NCBI GenBank assembly: GCA_020435185.1
Contig: JAGRAA010000077.1
Span: 1-17,142 of the forward strand
Length of the DNA stretch: 17,142 nucleotides
Source: Bdellovibrionales bacterium
GTDB taxonomy: Bacteria > Bdellovibrionota > Bdellovibrionia > Bdellovibrionales > UBA1609
Direction: 5' to 3'
Shown piece by piece: positions 1 to 6,894 of this stretch. A program made the translations under genes and the position numbers. Every line of letters begins with the position of its first letter. Position 1 is the first letter of the stretch. The notes below the pieces were generated by a model that was not told the DNA's origin, did no database searches, and saw only the letters and a program-made list of their open reading frames with translations.

Positions 1-102
1 TCTAGAAGTATTCAATGTGTTGTGGCCAACTCAACTTCAACTCAAGCCTTTAGAGTAAAATTTGAATCTTTAGTTGAGCAATTCCGAATGGCTATTAATT
101 AA
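1..102 (+). CDS. 3' end of an unidentified gene (partial)
   Basis: The frame beginning at base 1 is open for 33 codons and stops with TAA at 100-102. Its 5' part lies outside the window. The visible tail is a short mixed segment ending in a hydrophilic, helix-like stretch (VKFESLVEQFRMAIN). I recognise no motif and no function can be given. Support for its being real is indirect: a hairpin with a T-run starts on the last two bases of the stop codon, and the next gene converges on it with only six bases between, so an out-of-frame shadow is less likely. A short tail like this could still be chance. Confidence 0.45.
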   Translation, partial: SRSIQCVVANSTSTQAFRVKFESLVEQFRMAIN

Positions 103-124
103 GAGCAATTATTTAGCTCTTTTT
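101..124 (+). terminator. Probable intrinsic terminator of the left-edge gene
   Basis: A 6-bp inverted repeat AAGAGC (101-106) / GCTCTT (116-121) with a 9-nt loop is followed by a T-run through 124. It begins on the last two bases of the + strand stop codon and lies in the convergent junction, running into the last codons of the leftward gene. The T-run is only good in the rightward direction. The stem is short, so this is moderately supported. Confidence 0.45.
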
Positions 125-375
125 GCTGGTTTAACCTCGGTAATCCCATCAAAGGCTACGGTTAAATCTATTTTTTGATTCACTTTTATTTTTTTTAATG
201 ATTTTAGTAGATCGGGGCTTAAAGAAGATTTCTTTATATAAAAAATATTGGATTTACTTTTTACCATAAGTGTTTCCGCAGAAAAACCATAAATTTGTCC
301 GCTAATTTTTATGACTCCAGCGGCAAAGCTTGTTAAGTGAAAACACAAAATTAGTAAAATATATACATGTTTCAA
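109..375 (-). CDS. Small exported protein (88 aa), unknown function
   Basis: This 88-residue protein opens with a classical signal peptide: Lys-2, a hydrophobic core over about residues 4-17, and a probable cleavage site after the Ala pair near residue 19. The mature part is about 69 residues, basic, and ends in a Lys/Arg-rich tail (KPAKRAK). The middle alternates short beta-like stretches with lysines, which resembles small OB-like periplasmic proteins, but I do not recognise a family. The start is TTG at 373-375. It overlaps the TGA stop of the upstream gene in the sequence TTGA, and upstream there is only a weak GGTGG-type ribosome site, so translation is probably coupled to the preceding gene. 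The two proteins are likely made together and both act outside the cytoplasm. Confidence 0.7.
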   Translation of the reverse strand: MKHVYILLILCFHLTSFAAGVIKISGQIYGFSAETLMVKSKSNIFYIKKSSLSPDLLKSLKKIKVNQKIDLTVAFDGITEVKPAKRAK

Positions 376-896
376 TTTTCACCACCGTTATCGTTCATTT
401 TTACTTTAAACATGATTTTTTTTGTTGGTTGAGTAGATGCTGGCCCCACTCCGTATAAGATTTCATCTTTGCACTCATTTGGTTCAGGGCAGGAGGGGAA
501 TCGAGCTCCGTCTACAGTATATACTTTTCCATGACAACTCAGGGTCGAAACATAAGCAAATTTATTTTTTACCTCAGTTTTTAACTCTGTATCACTCAGC
601 TCTCTGATGTGCTTACCGGTCTTCTCTTTTAGGTATTTGTTCAAATCTGCTGTCAATGGGGCACACAATACCGTATGCATACAGAGAATATCTTTTTCTC
701 CCTCTCGGCTAATGTTCCCCGTAGTTTGAACTTTGTCATTGCAATCTTTAATGCTCAGCTCGGCTCCTAATGCAACAGTGGGAAATTCTTCAGAAACCCA
801 GCAAAAAAATTCAGGACTAGCTAGAACAAGACATTTATGTGTAAGTATGAGCATTACGAAAAGGAATTTTAAAAATAAGGATGAAGTTGTACTCAT
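372..896 (-). CDS. Cys-rich exported protein (174 aa), unknown function
   Basis: The N-terminus (residues 1-27) is a signal peptide with a long hydrophobic core and a probable cleavage at LAS|PE. The mature part of about 147 residues contains around eight cysteines, some in short-spaced settings (FFCW, CMHTVLC, FPSCPEPNEC), and their number suggests disulfides in the periplasm or outside the cell. There is no lipobox. The ATG at 894-896 is preceded by GGAG with good spacing, so the start is firm. The gene overlaps the 88-aa gene downstream by 4 nt and sits 82 nt behind the 145-aa gene of the ParA pair. All four genes run leftward and may share a transcript. I recognise no domain. The protein could be a small surface or envelope factor specific to this lineage. 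Confidence 0.75.
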   Translation of the reverse strand: MSTTSSLFLKFLFVMLILTHKCLVLASPEFFCWVSEEFPTVALGAELSIKDCNDKVQTTGNISREGEKDILCMHTVLCAPLTADLNKYLKEKTGKHIRELSDTELKTEVKNKFAYVSTLSCHGKVYTVDGARFPSCPEPNECKDEILYGVGPASTQPTKKIMFKVKMNDNGGEN

Positions 897-978
897 TTTT
901 TCTCCAAAATTGTGAACATTCCTATGTTGGTTGTGTTCCTATTGACTCTATGCAAAGTGAAAAGGGAACTGTTACCTT

Positions 979-1416
979 TTAAAAGCCCCATTTTTTTATT
1001 ATTTTTTCTAAGTGGCTGCTAGAATATCCGTTGGCTACAAACTCTTTGCGTTTTGGCTTAAAGGTATCCTTTTTTGGCTCTAGAAGTTCAACATCGAGGC
1101 AAGGACTCCATTGCGTTTCTAAGTTATACTTTGCCAAGTCCGAGTACTGTTGAGATTTAAAAACAACTTCATCGTTGTTTTTAATAATGTACTGAAATTT
1201 TACTCGGGTTTGATGAGCAAGATAAAGATAGGTGCTCCAGCATTGATTCTTTTCATTAAACTTTAAAACTTCTCTATGAAAATTTCCGTTACTTTCTTCA
1301 ACATAAAGGTAAACTTTTTCTCCTTCGTATAAAAATATACGATACAACTCAAAGATTGTGGGAACGCTATCACCATGAACTTTTGTTGAGTCTACAAATA
1401 ACGGATTGTGTTTCAT
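979..1416 (-). CDS. ParA-coupled protein (145 aa), possibly Ig/CBM48-like
   Basis: The protein has no signal peptide or membrane segment and should be cytoplasmic. Residues about 20-95 show alternating beta-strand patterns with aromatic residues (VYLYVEESNG, CWSTYLYL, VKFQYIIKN). That layout resembles the Ig-like early-set/CBM48 fold of isoamylase N-domains and the AMPK beta glycogen-binding module, but the resemblance is weak and made by eye. The last 35 residues are rich in lysine and end in KKWGF, which could be a basic binding tail. The ATG at 1414-1416 overlaps the TGA of the ParA-like gene in ATGA, so the two are translationally coupled and probably work together. The partner is not a ParB: no helix-turn-helix and no ParB box can be seen. 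Function unknown. Confidence 0.65.
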   Translation of the reverse strand: MKHNPLFVDSTKVHGDSVPTIFELYRIFLYEGEKVYLYVEESNGNFHREVLKFNEKNQCWSTYLYLAHQTRVKFQYIIKNNDEVVFKSQQYSDLAKYNLETQWSPCLDVELLEPKKDTFKPKRKEFVANGYSSSHLEKIIKKWGF

Positions 1417-2165
1417 TTTGACAATAATCCTTTCGCCAAATTCATATAGGCCACGGCAGCAGGGTTCTTAGGAGAGTACTTAAATATAGGTAAATGTCTA
1501 TGATGAGCCTCTTCAACCATGATGCTATCTGGGATATAATCTTCAAATACTCTCAGGTTATAATTCTCACCGACCTCTTGAATCACTTTGTTGGCAATTT
1601 TTCTATTTCGGTATCGAGTGATAACTACTCCACGAATACTCACTTTGTGGCCTAACCCAGTGCGAATACCTTTGATGGTTTCTAAGATAAGCTCTATCCC
1701 TTTGAGGGAGAAATACTCTGGACAAATAGGGATGATAATATCCTTAGAGGCCATTAATGCATTAATAGTGAGCAGACCTAAAGAGGGAGAGCAATCGATC
1801 AGAATTTCATCGTAGTCATTGGCAATATTTTTGAGTTTTCTTTTTAAGAAGCTTTCTCTTCCGTATTGTGCGGCTAGTTGAATATCTATCCCTGAAAGCA
1901 TAATTTCTGCCGGTATCATGTCGATATCAAAAACATCGGAATGAACGATAGCGTCACTTGCGGAGTGTTTTCCGCTCATTAAAACATCATAAATGGTGAC
2001 ATCGAATTCTCTGTCTCCAAAAACAGATTTAGTCGCAGAACCTTGAGGATCTAGATCGATGAGTAGAACCTTCTTCCCGCCTTTGGCCCAACTTGCGGCA
2101 ATATTAATTGAACTGGTAGTTTTAGCTACCCCTCCCTTTTGATTTATTATTGATACAATAGCCAA
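1413..2165 (-). CDS. ParA/Soj-family P-loop ATPase (orphan, no ParB)
   Basis: This is a deviant-Walker ATPase of the ParA/MinD superfamily, which dimerises on ATP and usually positions DNA or protein cargo. With the start chosen here (250 aa), the P-loop KGGVAKTT is at residues 10-17 with both the signature Lys-10 and Lys-15. Walker A' LLIDLDPQG is at 34-42, and Walker B ILIDCSPS at 121-128. A basic stretch (YRNRKIANK) follows the sixth strand. The start is TTG at 2163-2165, because AAGGA lies 8 nt upstream and the N-terminus then begins as usual just before the P-loop; a TTG at 2199-2201 would add 12 unusual residues. No ParB, parS-like site or replication gene is visible. The 4-nt overlap with the 145-aa gene suggests a dedicated partner. 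A role in locating a cell-envelope or motility complex is as likely as DNA segregation. Confidence 0.9.
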   Translation of the reverse strand: MAIVSIINQKGGVAKTTSSINIAASWAKGGKKVLLIDLDPQGSATKSVFGDREFDVTIYDVLMSGKHSASDAIVHSDVFDIDMIPAEIMLSGIDIQLAAQYGRESFLKRKLKNIANDYDEILIDCSPSLGLLTINALMASKDIIIPICPEYFSLKGIELILETIKGIRTGLGHKVSIRGVVITRYRNRKIANKVIQEVGENYNLRVFEDYIPDSIMVEEAHHRHLPIFKYSPKNPAAVAYMNLAKGLLSK

Positions 2166-2264
2166 ATCAGTTATCCTTGTTAAAAAATTTTTACAGCTCA
2201 ATAATAGTACTGAAATTTTAGGATTTCATGTATTTTTTTGATTTATCTTTTTGATTATTTGGTG

Positions 2265-2305
2265 AGCAAAAAAGTTTTGCTAGACCTTTATCTAGTTGCT
2301 TAATT
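2265..2305 (+). promoter_or_regulatory. Possible promoter with inverted repeats for the reductase operon
   Basis: TTGCTA (2277-2282) lies 17 nt before TTAATT (2300-2305), a weak sigma-70-like pair. Two inverted repeats overlap it. AGCAAAA/TTTTGCT (2265-2271 and 2275-2281) covers the -35 side. CTAGA-N6-TCTAG (2280-2284 and 2291-2295) falls inside the spacer, where a repressor could block polymerase. The same stretch read leftward also offers TTGCTC and ATAAAT 17 nt apart for the ParA-like gene, so this may be a shared divergent control region. All of this is pattern reading. Confidence 0.35.
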
Positions 2306-2344
2306 ATTATTCAATGGAAGTTGTTCCTAATAAGGAGGATTGTG

Positions 2345-3400
2345 ATGAGTAAGTATGAAGTTCTTAAACAGAGTCGATTTTCCTTGGCACCCTTAACCAA
2401 CCTTCAAAGTCATGAGGATGGTACTCTTTCAGAAGAGGAGTACAATTGGTTGGTTTCTCGTGCACAAGGTGGATTTGATCTTACAATCAGCTGTGCCTCG
2501 CATGTTTCGAAAGATGGTCAGGGTTGGCCCGGAGAGTTAGCTTGTTATGACGATAAATTTACCCCTGGTCTTAAAAGATTAGCGGACGGAATTCAAAAAG
2601 CCGGAAGTCATGGCATTCTTCAGATTTTTCATGGCGGAGCCTTTGCAGATCCTACCTTAGTGGGAACTCCAATGAGTTCATCCGCGGGATGGAATGGCAA
2701 TGAGCGTGAAGCGACTCTAGATGAATTAGATCAATTGGTTGTTGATTTTGGTCAGGCTGCGCGAAGAGCCCAACAAGCTGGATGGAGCGGCGTAGAGATT
2801 CATGGTGCCAACGGTTATATTCTTTCTCAGTTTTTGGGGACAATAAGTAATCAACGAAAAGATTTGTATGGTGGCTCTTTAGAAAATCGCTTTCGTTTGC
2901 TTAATAGAGTGGTCGAAAGTGTAAAAGCCGCTGTAGATGAAAGTTTTATTGTTGGGGTTCGTCTTTCTCCCGAAGATGGATTTCGCAGAAAAGTAGGCAT
3001 AGTTTTAGAGGATTCATTGCAAGTGATTGCTGGTTTCAAAGATTTGGGAGTCGACTATATACATATTTCAGCTTGGGATGTTTTTAAAAAGCCAAATGAG
3101 TATCCTCATCATGAGAAAACCTTAATGGAAATTCTCAAAGAAGCCATGGCCCCTCGTACTTTTTTAATGGCAGCCGGTGGAATATGGACAAAGGAAGATG
3201 CGGAAAAGGCTTTTTCTTTAGGAATTGATATTTTGGCTCTCGGTAAGGCGGCCATCGTGAATCCTTCTTGGGTTCAAGAGGTTTATAACCACGGAAAAGA
3301 ACCGCAAAAGTTACCTGTGAGTGAGAGTTTGTTAAGAGACGTCCATGTTTCTCAAAAGTTTGCTGATTACCTTAGGAATTTCCCTGAATTTGTAAAGTGA
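2345..3400 (+). CDS. Old Yellow Enzyme-family flavin (FMN) oxidoreductase
   Basis: This 351-aa cytoplasmic TIM-barrel enzyme belongs to the family that uses FMN and NAD(P)H to reduce activated C=C bonds (enones, nitro compounds). The visible signature starts with QIFHGG at residues 93-98. HGANGYILSQFL at 153-164 gives the substrate-binding His-153/Asn-156 pair and Tyr-158. RKDLYGGSLENR at 171-182 is typical of the family, as is VRLSPEDG at 205-212. The C-terminal FMN phosphate region is AAGGI (276-280) plus ALGKAAIVNP. Length is normal for the family. The ATG at 2345 has an AAGGAGG site six nt upstream; the in-frame TTG at 2321 would put that site inside the gene, so it is rejected. The class V PLP-enzyme gene follows after 7 nt, so the two are probably cotranscribed. 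The natural substrate cannot be told from sequence. Confidence 0.93.
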   Translation: MSKYEVLKQSRFSLAPLTNLQSHEDGTLSEEEYNWLVSRAQGGFDLTISCASHVSKDGQGWPGELACYDDKFTPGLKRLADGIQKAGSHGILQIFHGGAFADPTLVGTPMSSSAGWNGNEREATLDELDQLVVDFGQAARRAQQAGWSGVEIHGANGYILSQFLGTISNQRKDLYGGSLENRFRLLNRVVESVKAAVDESFIVGVRLSPEDGFRRKVGIVLEDSLQVIAGFKDLGVDYIHISAWDVFKKPNEYPHHEKTLMEILKEAMAPRTFLMAAGGIWTKEDAEKAFSLGIDILALGKAAIVNPSWVQEVYNHGKEPQKLPVSESLLRDVHVSQKFADYLRNFPEFVK

Positions 3401-3407
3401 GTTTGAT

Positions 3408-4559
3408 ATGAATTATAAGTCTGATGGTTTTAATATTCCCGATCACGTAACCTATTTAAATTGCGCTTACATGAGTCCTTTCTTGAAATCCACTTCAAAG
3501 ATCGGCCAGAGTGCCGTTTTAAAAAAAGAAAAGCCGTGGGAAATCCAGGGGGATGATTTTTTCCAACCCGTGGAAGAGGCGAGATCGAGATTTGCTCGTT
3601 TGGTCCATGCCAAGTCTGAAAACATAGCCATTGTTCCCTCAGCAAGTTATGGATTGGCAACAGCGGCAAAGAATTTGTCGGGGTTGCCTGCGGGAAAAAT
3701 TCTTCTCATTGGAGATCAATTTCCTTCGAATGTTTATGTCTGGAGAGAATTGGCGAAAAGTGATCGGCATGAAATCGTTTATATAAGTAAAAATATAAGT
3801 GAAAGTGCGGGTGAAAATATATCAGATAAGATTATCCGTGAGCTCGATAAAGATGTGAGAATTGTGGCTATGTCTCATGTGCATTGGTGTGATGGACTGA
3901 AGTTTGATTTGAAAAGAATATCTTCTGATGTTCAAAAAAGAAATATTAAGCTTGTCATAGATGGCACTCAGTCTATAGGAGCTATTCCTTTTAGTGTTGA
4001 AGAAATTCGTCCTGATTTTTTAATAACGGCTTGCTACAAATGGCTTTTTGGCCCTTATGCGATGGGTTTTATGTATGTTTCTGAAGATTTCTTAGAGGGA
4101 ACACCTCTTGAATTTAATTGGATTAATAAATTAGGATCAAATGATTTTCAAAATTTGGTTAATTATAAAGATCAATTTGAACCAGGGGCAAGAAGATACG
4201 ATATGGGTGAGAGAAGTCAATTTCATGCCATGCCAATGGTAGTAGATGCGTTGAAATTTATAGAAGATGTGGGTGTTCAAAATATTTCTCATCATTGCGA
4301 AGATCTTATAGAGTTTTTTATTTCAAACTTAGAACCACTAGGGGCTAAGGTAAGATATTGGGATAAAGAACAACGATCAGAAAATATCTTTGGACTATAT
4401 TTTGAAAGCGATCAAGCTTTGCAAAGAGTCAAAGAAAACTTAATGGCTCATCACTGCTTTGTAAGTTATCGTGGACAATCTATGCGAATATCCCCTCATG
4501 TGTATAACTCAAAAGAGGATATGGTTACTTTGTTTGGTCTCATTCAACAAGTTTTGTAA
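3408..4559 (+). CDS. Class V aminotransferase / cysteine desulfurase-like PLP enzyme
   Basis: This 383-aa fold-type I PLP enzyme belongs to the class V group (cysteine desulfurase, isopenicillin N epimerase-like, kynureninase relatives). SASYG (78-82) should hold the PLP phosphate. HVHWCDG (157-163) contributes the ring-stacking His region. VIDGTQSIG (183-191) supplies Asp-185 for the pyridine nitrogen. The Schiff-base lysine is Lys-211 in ACYKWLFGP. The conserved small C-terminal domain ends with a typical RISPHVYNS segment. I do not see the active-site Cys loop of IscS/SufS, so an aminotransferase, epimerase or lyase role fits better than Fe-S assembly. Only a weak ribosome site precedes the ATG, in keeping with translational coupling to the reductase gene seven nt upstream. 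The pair may process one small-molecule substrate; this is inference. Confidence 0.88.
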   Translation: MNYKSDGFNIPDHVTYLNCAYMSPFLKSTSKIGQSAVLKKEKPWEIQGDDFFQPVEEARSRFARLVHAKSENIAIVPSASYGLATAAKNLSGLPAGKILLIGDQFPSNVYVWRELAKSDRHEIVYISKNISESAGENISDKIIRELDKDVRIVAMSHVHWCDGLKFDLKRISSDVQKRNIKLVIDGTQSIGAIPFSVEEIRPDFLITACYKWLFGPYAMGFMYVSEDFLEGTPLEFNWINKLGSNDFQNLVNYKDQFEPGARRYDMGERSQFHAMPMVVDALKFIEDVGVQNISHHCEDLIEFFISNLEPLGAKVRYWDKEQRSENIFGLYFESDQALQRVKENLMAHHCFVSYRGQSMRISPHVYNSKEDMVTLFGLIQQVL

Positions 4560-4575
4560 ATCAATGAGGCGGTTA

Positions 4576-6663
4576 TTATTGATCTGCGAGCTTCATAAGT
4601 CCACCTCCCCACATAGCTCCGAAAAAAGTCCCCGATGTTGTTGGCGCAGGATAAAAGTTCCAAAAGATAGTGCAGGGATATAATCCTGTAGACAGTTGTG
4701 TCCAAGAACTACCTCCGTCCGATGAACGATATAGAGAAGCAGTAGTAGTAGTAGAAAAATTGACGTCAGCTCCATAGGTGGCCACGTAGTAATAGGTAGT
4801 CCCATTTTGTTGAGTAATCACTATTTTTCTAATGACGGCATCAACAATCGGAGTAGTGAGTTTGGTCCAAGTAACACCTGATCCGCTGGAATTATAATTT
4901 ATCGTTTTATAAAGACCACCTTTGGCTCCTCCGACAAGAAGAGTGGAAGGGGAAGATGAATCAAAAGCAGCGGCCGAAAAAAATCCTCCTTCTGAACTAC
5001 TATAAGAAGACAGACCTAATCCTGTTTTACTAGAGAAAAAGTTTGTCGTTACATAGGCGTCCCCTGAACTGGCTACCACAGCTTCTCCAGAGTTTTGCGG
5101 ATGGGGAGCAATATCATTGGCAAACAGAGAGGTGCGAGCGGTAAAAGAGCTACCGTTATCAGAGGAGTAGTACAGGACGGCATCGGCATTAGAGCCTGGA
5201 TTTGGGCCAGTAGCTAAAGCATAAATGTGAGTGGAGTCCTGCTTGTCTCGAATAAATCGATCGATATAAACAGATTTGTTAATCACCTGTGACCAAGAAC
5301 CACTAACTCCTGAGGTGCTCTTGTATGCACCGTTAGAAAAGGTCCCAGCTAAAATCGTATTTGAATCACTTGGATCAATGTCAAAGGTAGATTCGCCATC
5401 ATTGGCATTGATGGAGTTGAACGACGTCCAAGTTGAACCACCATTTGTAGTTACATAGTTTGTTCCTAACCCTGAACCAATGGAGGAGCTCATAAGCATA
5501 TGACTTTCATTCGAGGGGTTGATGGCAAAGGCCAGTGTTGAATTTGCATAGACTGAATTGTTGGCTTGAGTCCAAGAGCTGCCTGCATCTCTTGAATAGT
5601 AAACCCCGTCTCCGGCCGTTCCGGCAACCAGGTTGTTTGAGTTATTGGGGTCAACATCTAAAGAGAATATGGATTTTCCGGCAATAGAACCACCGAGTTG
5701 TGTGAAGCTTGCCTCTTGAAATTGCTTTTTGAATAGACCCCAACGGGTGGTGGCTACTCCAGATTTATAAGATGTTCCCATATAAATGGTGTCGGTTGCT
5801 TGTGAAGCTCCGCTGATCACCGTAAGTGCATAGGTGAGCCCAGTAGCAATGTCAGTAGAGGCATCATTGATGGTACCTCCTCCAGAGTGAGAAGGCATAG
5901 CGAGGTAGAGCAATTGACCATTGCCATAACCAATATAAAGAGCATGAGTTGTAAATTTGAGTTGTACGACAGGAACGCTTCCTCCGGCAAAAATATCACT
6001 CCAGTTGTCTCCGTTATCATCAGAGTATTTGAGTGTGCCATCTGAAGCTCCAGCGTAGAGACGGCCATCACTGCGATAGGTCGCCGCTCGAAAGGCGGTT
6101 CCCCAAGAGACAGTTAGTTTTGAAAAACTGGTTCCACCGTTAGTGGATCGATAAAGACCATCTTCTGTGGCTGCTATAAGAGTCGTCGAAGAAGTTGGGT
6201 TGATAGTAAAGTCATAAAGGTGTTTTGTTGTTCCTGTTGATGGAAGCCCTGCCTGACTAAGTGACCACTGACTACCACCGTCCGTAGAGGTTATAAGTCC
6301 TCTTCCATAATGTGCCGGCGAATAAATAATTTGTTCATTAGCAGGATTAAACTTCAAAGAAAAAGTCGCTTGATTCACTGGAACATTATTAGAAATACTC
6401 CAAGTTGCTCCGTAGTCTGTGGATTTATAGAGACCACTGGCATCGTCTCCAGAGGCCCAGACCACTCCCGACTGAGAAGGGTGAAAGGCGATACTTGAGA
6501 TATATCCCCCTTTAGGGCCAATATTTGACCATGTGTAAGAGGTGTTTCCGCCGCCGTTATTACCTCCTCCGACGACATCGGTCTTAGCAGTGCAGCCCAG
6601 TTGTGATGTGATGGTCAGCGCACAAAGAGTGCTAAGAGTAAAAAAAACTTTAAACACATTCAT
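4576..6663 (-). CDS. Asp-box beta-propeller lipoprotein (695 aa)
   Basis: The N-terminus carries a hydrophobic signal segment followed by SQLGC, so Cys-24 is probably lipidated, although -3 Gln is unusual for a lipobox. A Gly/Asn-rich linker (residues 31-42) then leads into a long domain full of Asp-box motifs (S-x-D-x-G-x-x-W). Clear copies are at about residues 81, 126, 173, 214, 357, 405, 500 and 647, with degenerate ones near 449 and 590. Such boxes cap the turns of beta-propeller blades in sialidases, GH74 xyloglucanases and VPS10 proteins. The length suits two propellers in tandem, as in GH74, but I cannot assign catalytic acids, so it may be a binding protein. It is divergent from the subtilase gene. 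AAAGGA lies only one nt before the ATG; GTG at codon 3 would have better spacing. Confidence 0.85.
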   Translation of the reverse strand: MNVFKVFFTLSTLCALTITSQLGCTAKTDVVGGGNNGGGNTSYTWSNIGPKGGYISSIAFHPSQSGVVWASGDDASGLYKSTDYGATWSISNNVPVNQATFSLKFNPANEQIIYSPAHYGRGLITSTDGGSQWSLSQAGLPSTGTTKHLYDFTINPTSSTTLIAATEDGLYRSTNGGTSFSKLTVSWGTAFRAATYRSDGRLYAGASDGTLKYSDDNGDNWSDIFAGGSVPVVQLKFTTHALYIGYGNGQLLYLAMPSHSGGGTINDASTDIATGLTYALTVISGASQATDTIYMGTSYKSGVATTRWGLFKKQFQEASFTQLGGSIAGKSIFSLDVDPNNSNNLVAGTAGDGVYYSRDAGSSWTQANNSVYANSTLAFAINPSNESHMLMSSSIGSGLGTNYVTTNGGSTWTSFNSINANDGESTFDIDPSDSNTILAGTFSNGAYKSTSGVSGSWSQVINKSVYIDRFIRDKQDSTHIYALATGPNPGSNADAVLYYSSDNGSSFTARTSLFANDIAPHPQNSGEAVVASSGDAYVTTNFFSSKTGLGLSSYSSSEGGFFSAAAFDSSSPSTLLVGGAKGGLYKTINYNSSGSGVTWTKLTTPIVDAVIRKIVITQQNGTTYYYVATYGADVNFSTTTTASLYRSSDGGSSWTQLSTGLYPCTIFWNFYPAPTTSGTFFGAMWGGGLMKLADQ

Positions 6664-6706
6664 ATCCTTTAGAAGAGAGTCTTAGGCCTACACTAAAGGT
6701 TAACAA

Positions 6707-6718
6707 ACAGAATTCTGT
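6707..6718. promoter_or_regulatory. 12-bp palindrome in the propeller/protease divergent region
   Basis: ACAGAATTCTGT is a perfect palindrome 44 bp upstream of the propeller gene start. A second dyad, ATACC-TG-GGTAT (6864-6875), lies just upstream of the subtilase ribosome site. Either could be an operator. I find no convincing -35/-10 pair in this 231-bp stretch (6664-6894), so the regulatory reading is tentative. Confidence 0.25.
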
Positions 6719-6894
6719 GGATCAATGGGTTTGGTTCATTTTGAGTCATCTTGTATACATAAATAACTTTTTCGATGGACAAAATTTATTCATAGATCGA
6801 TTTCTTTTTGATGAGAGGTAATTTTTAAAATTCTCTAACCTTTTCCAAATTTTAATGACTCTCATACCTGGGTATCCATCATGGAGGGGGATGT

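Noticed and set aside
109..896. Two small overlapping genes as a toxin-antitoxin pair
   Set aside because: Both products carry clear N-terminal signal peptides, and neither looks like a DNA-binding antitoxin or a known toxin.
960..980. AAAAGG/CCTTTT inverted repeat as a terminator after the 145-aa gene
   Set aside because: The stem is short and AT-rich with a 9-nt loop, and the trailing side on the - strand has no T-run; not strong enough to call.
1413..2165. Plasmid or chromosome partition locus (parABS)
   Set aside because: There is no ParB-like gene, no parS-like palindrome and no replication gene; the coupled protein has no helix-turn-helix.
2321..2344. Start of the flavin reductase at the upstream TTG
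   Set aside because: It would place the perfect AAGGAGG ribosome site inside the gene; the ATG at 2345 is correctly spaced from it.
4560..4583. ATCAAT/ATTGAT inverted repeat as a bidirectional terminator between the PLP-enzyme and propeller genes
   Set aside because: The stem is only 6 bp with a 12-nt loop, is AT-rich and has no T-run.
4741..4754. Run of AGT triplets as a phase-variation repeat
   Set aside because: It is a short trinucleotide run coding for Thr residues in a propeller loop; changes by whole units would not shift the frame.
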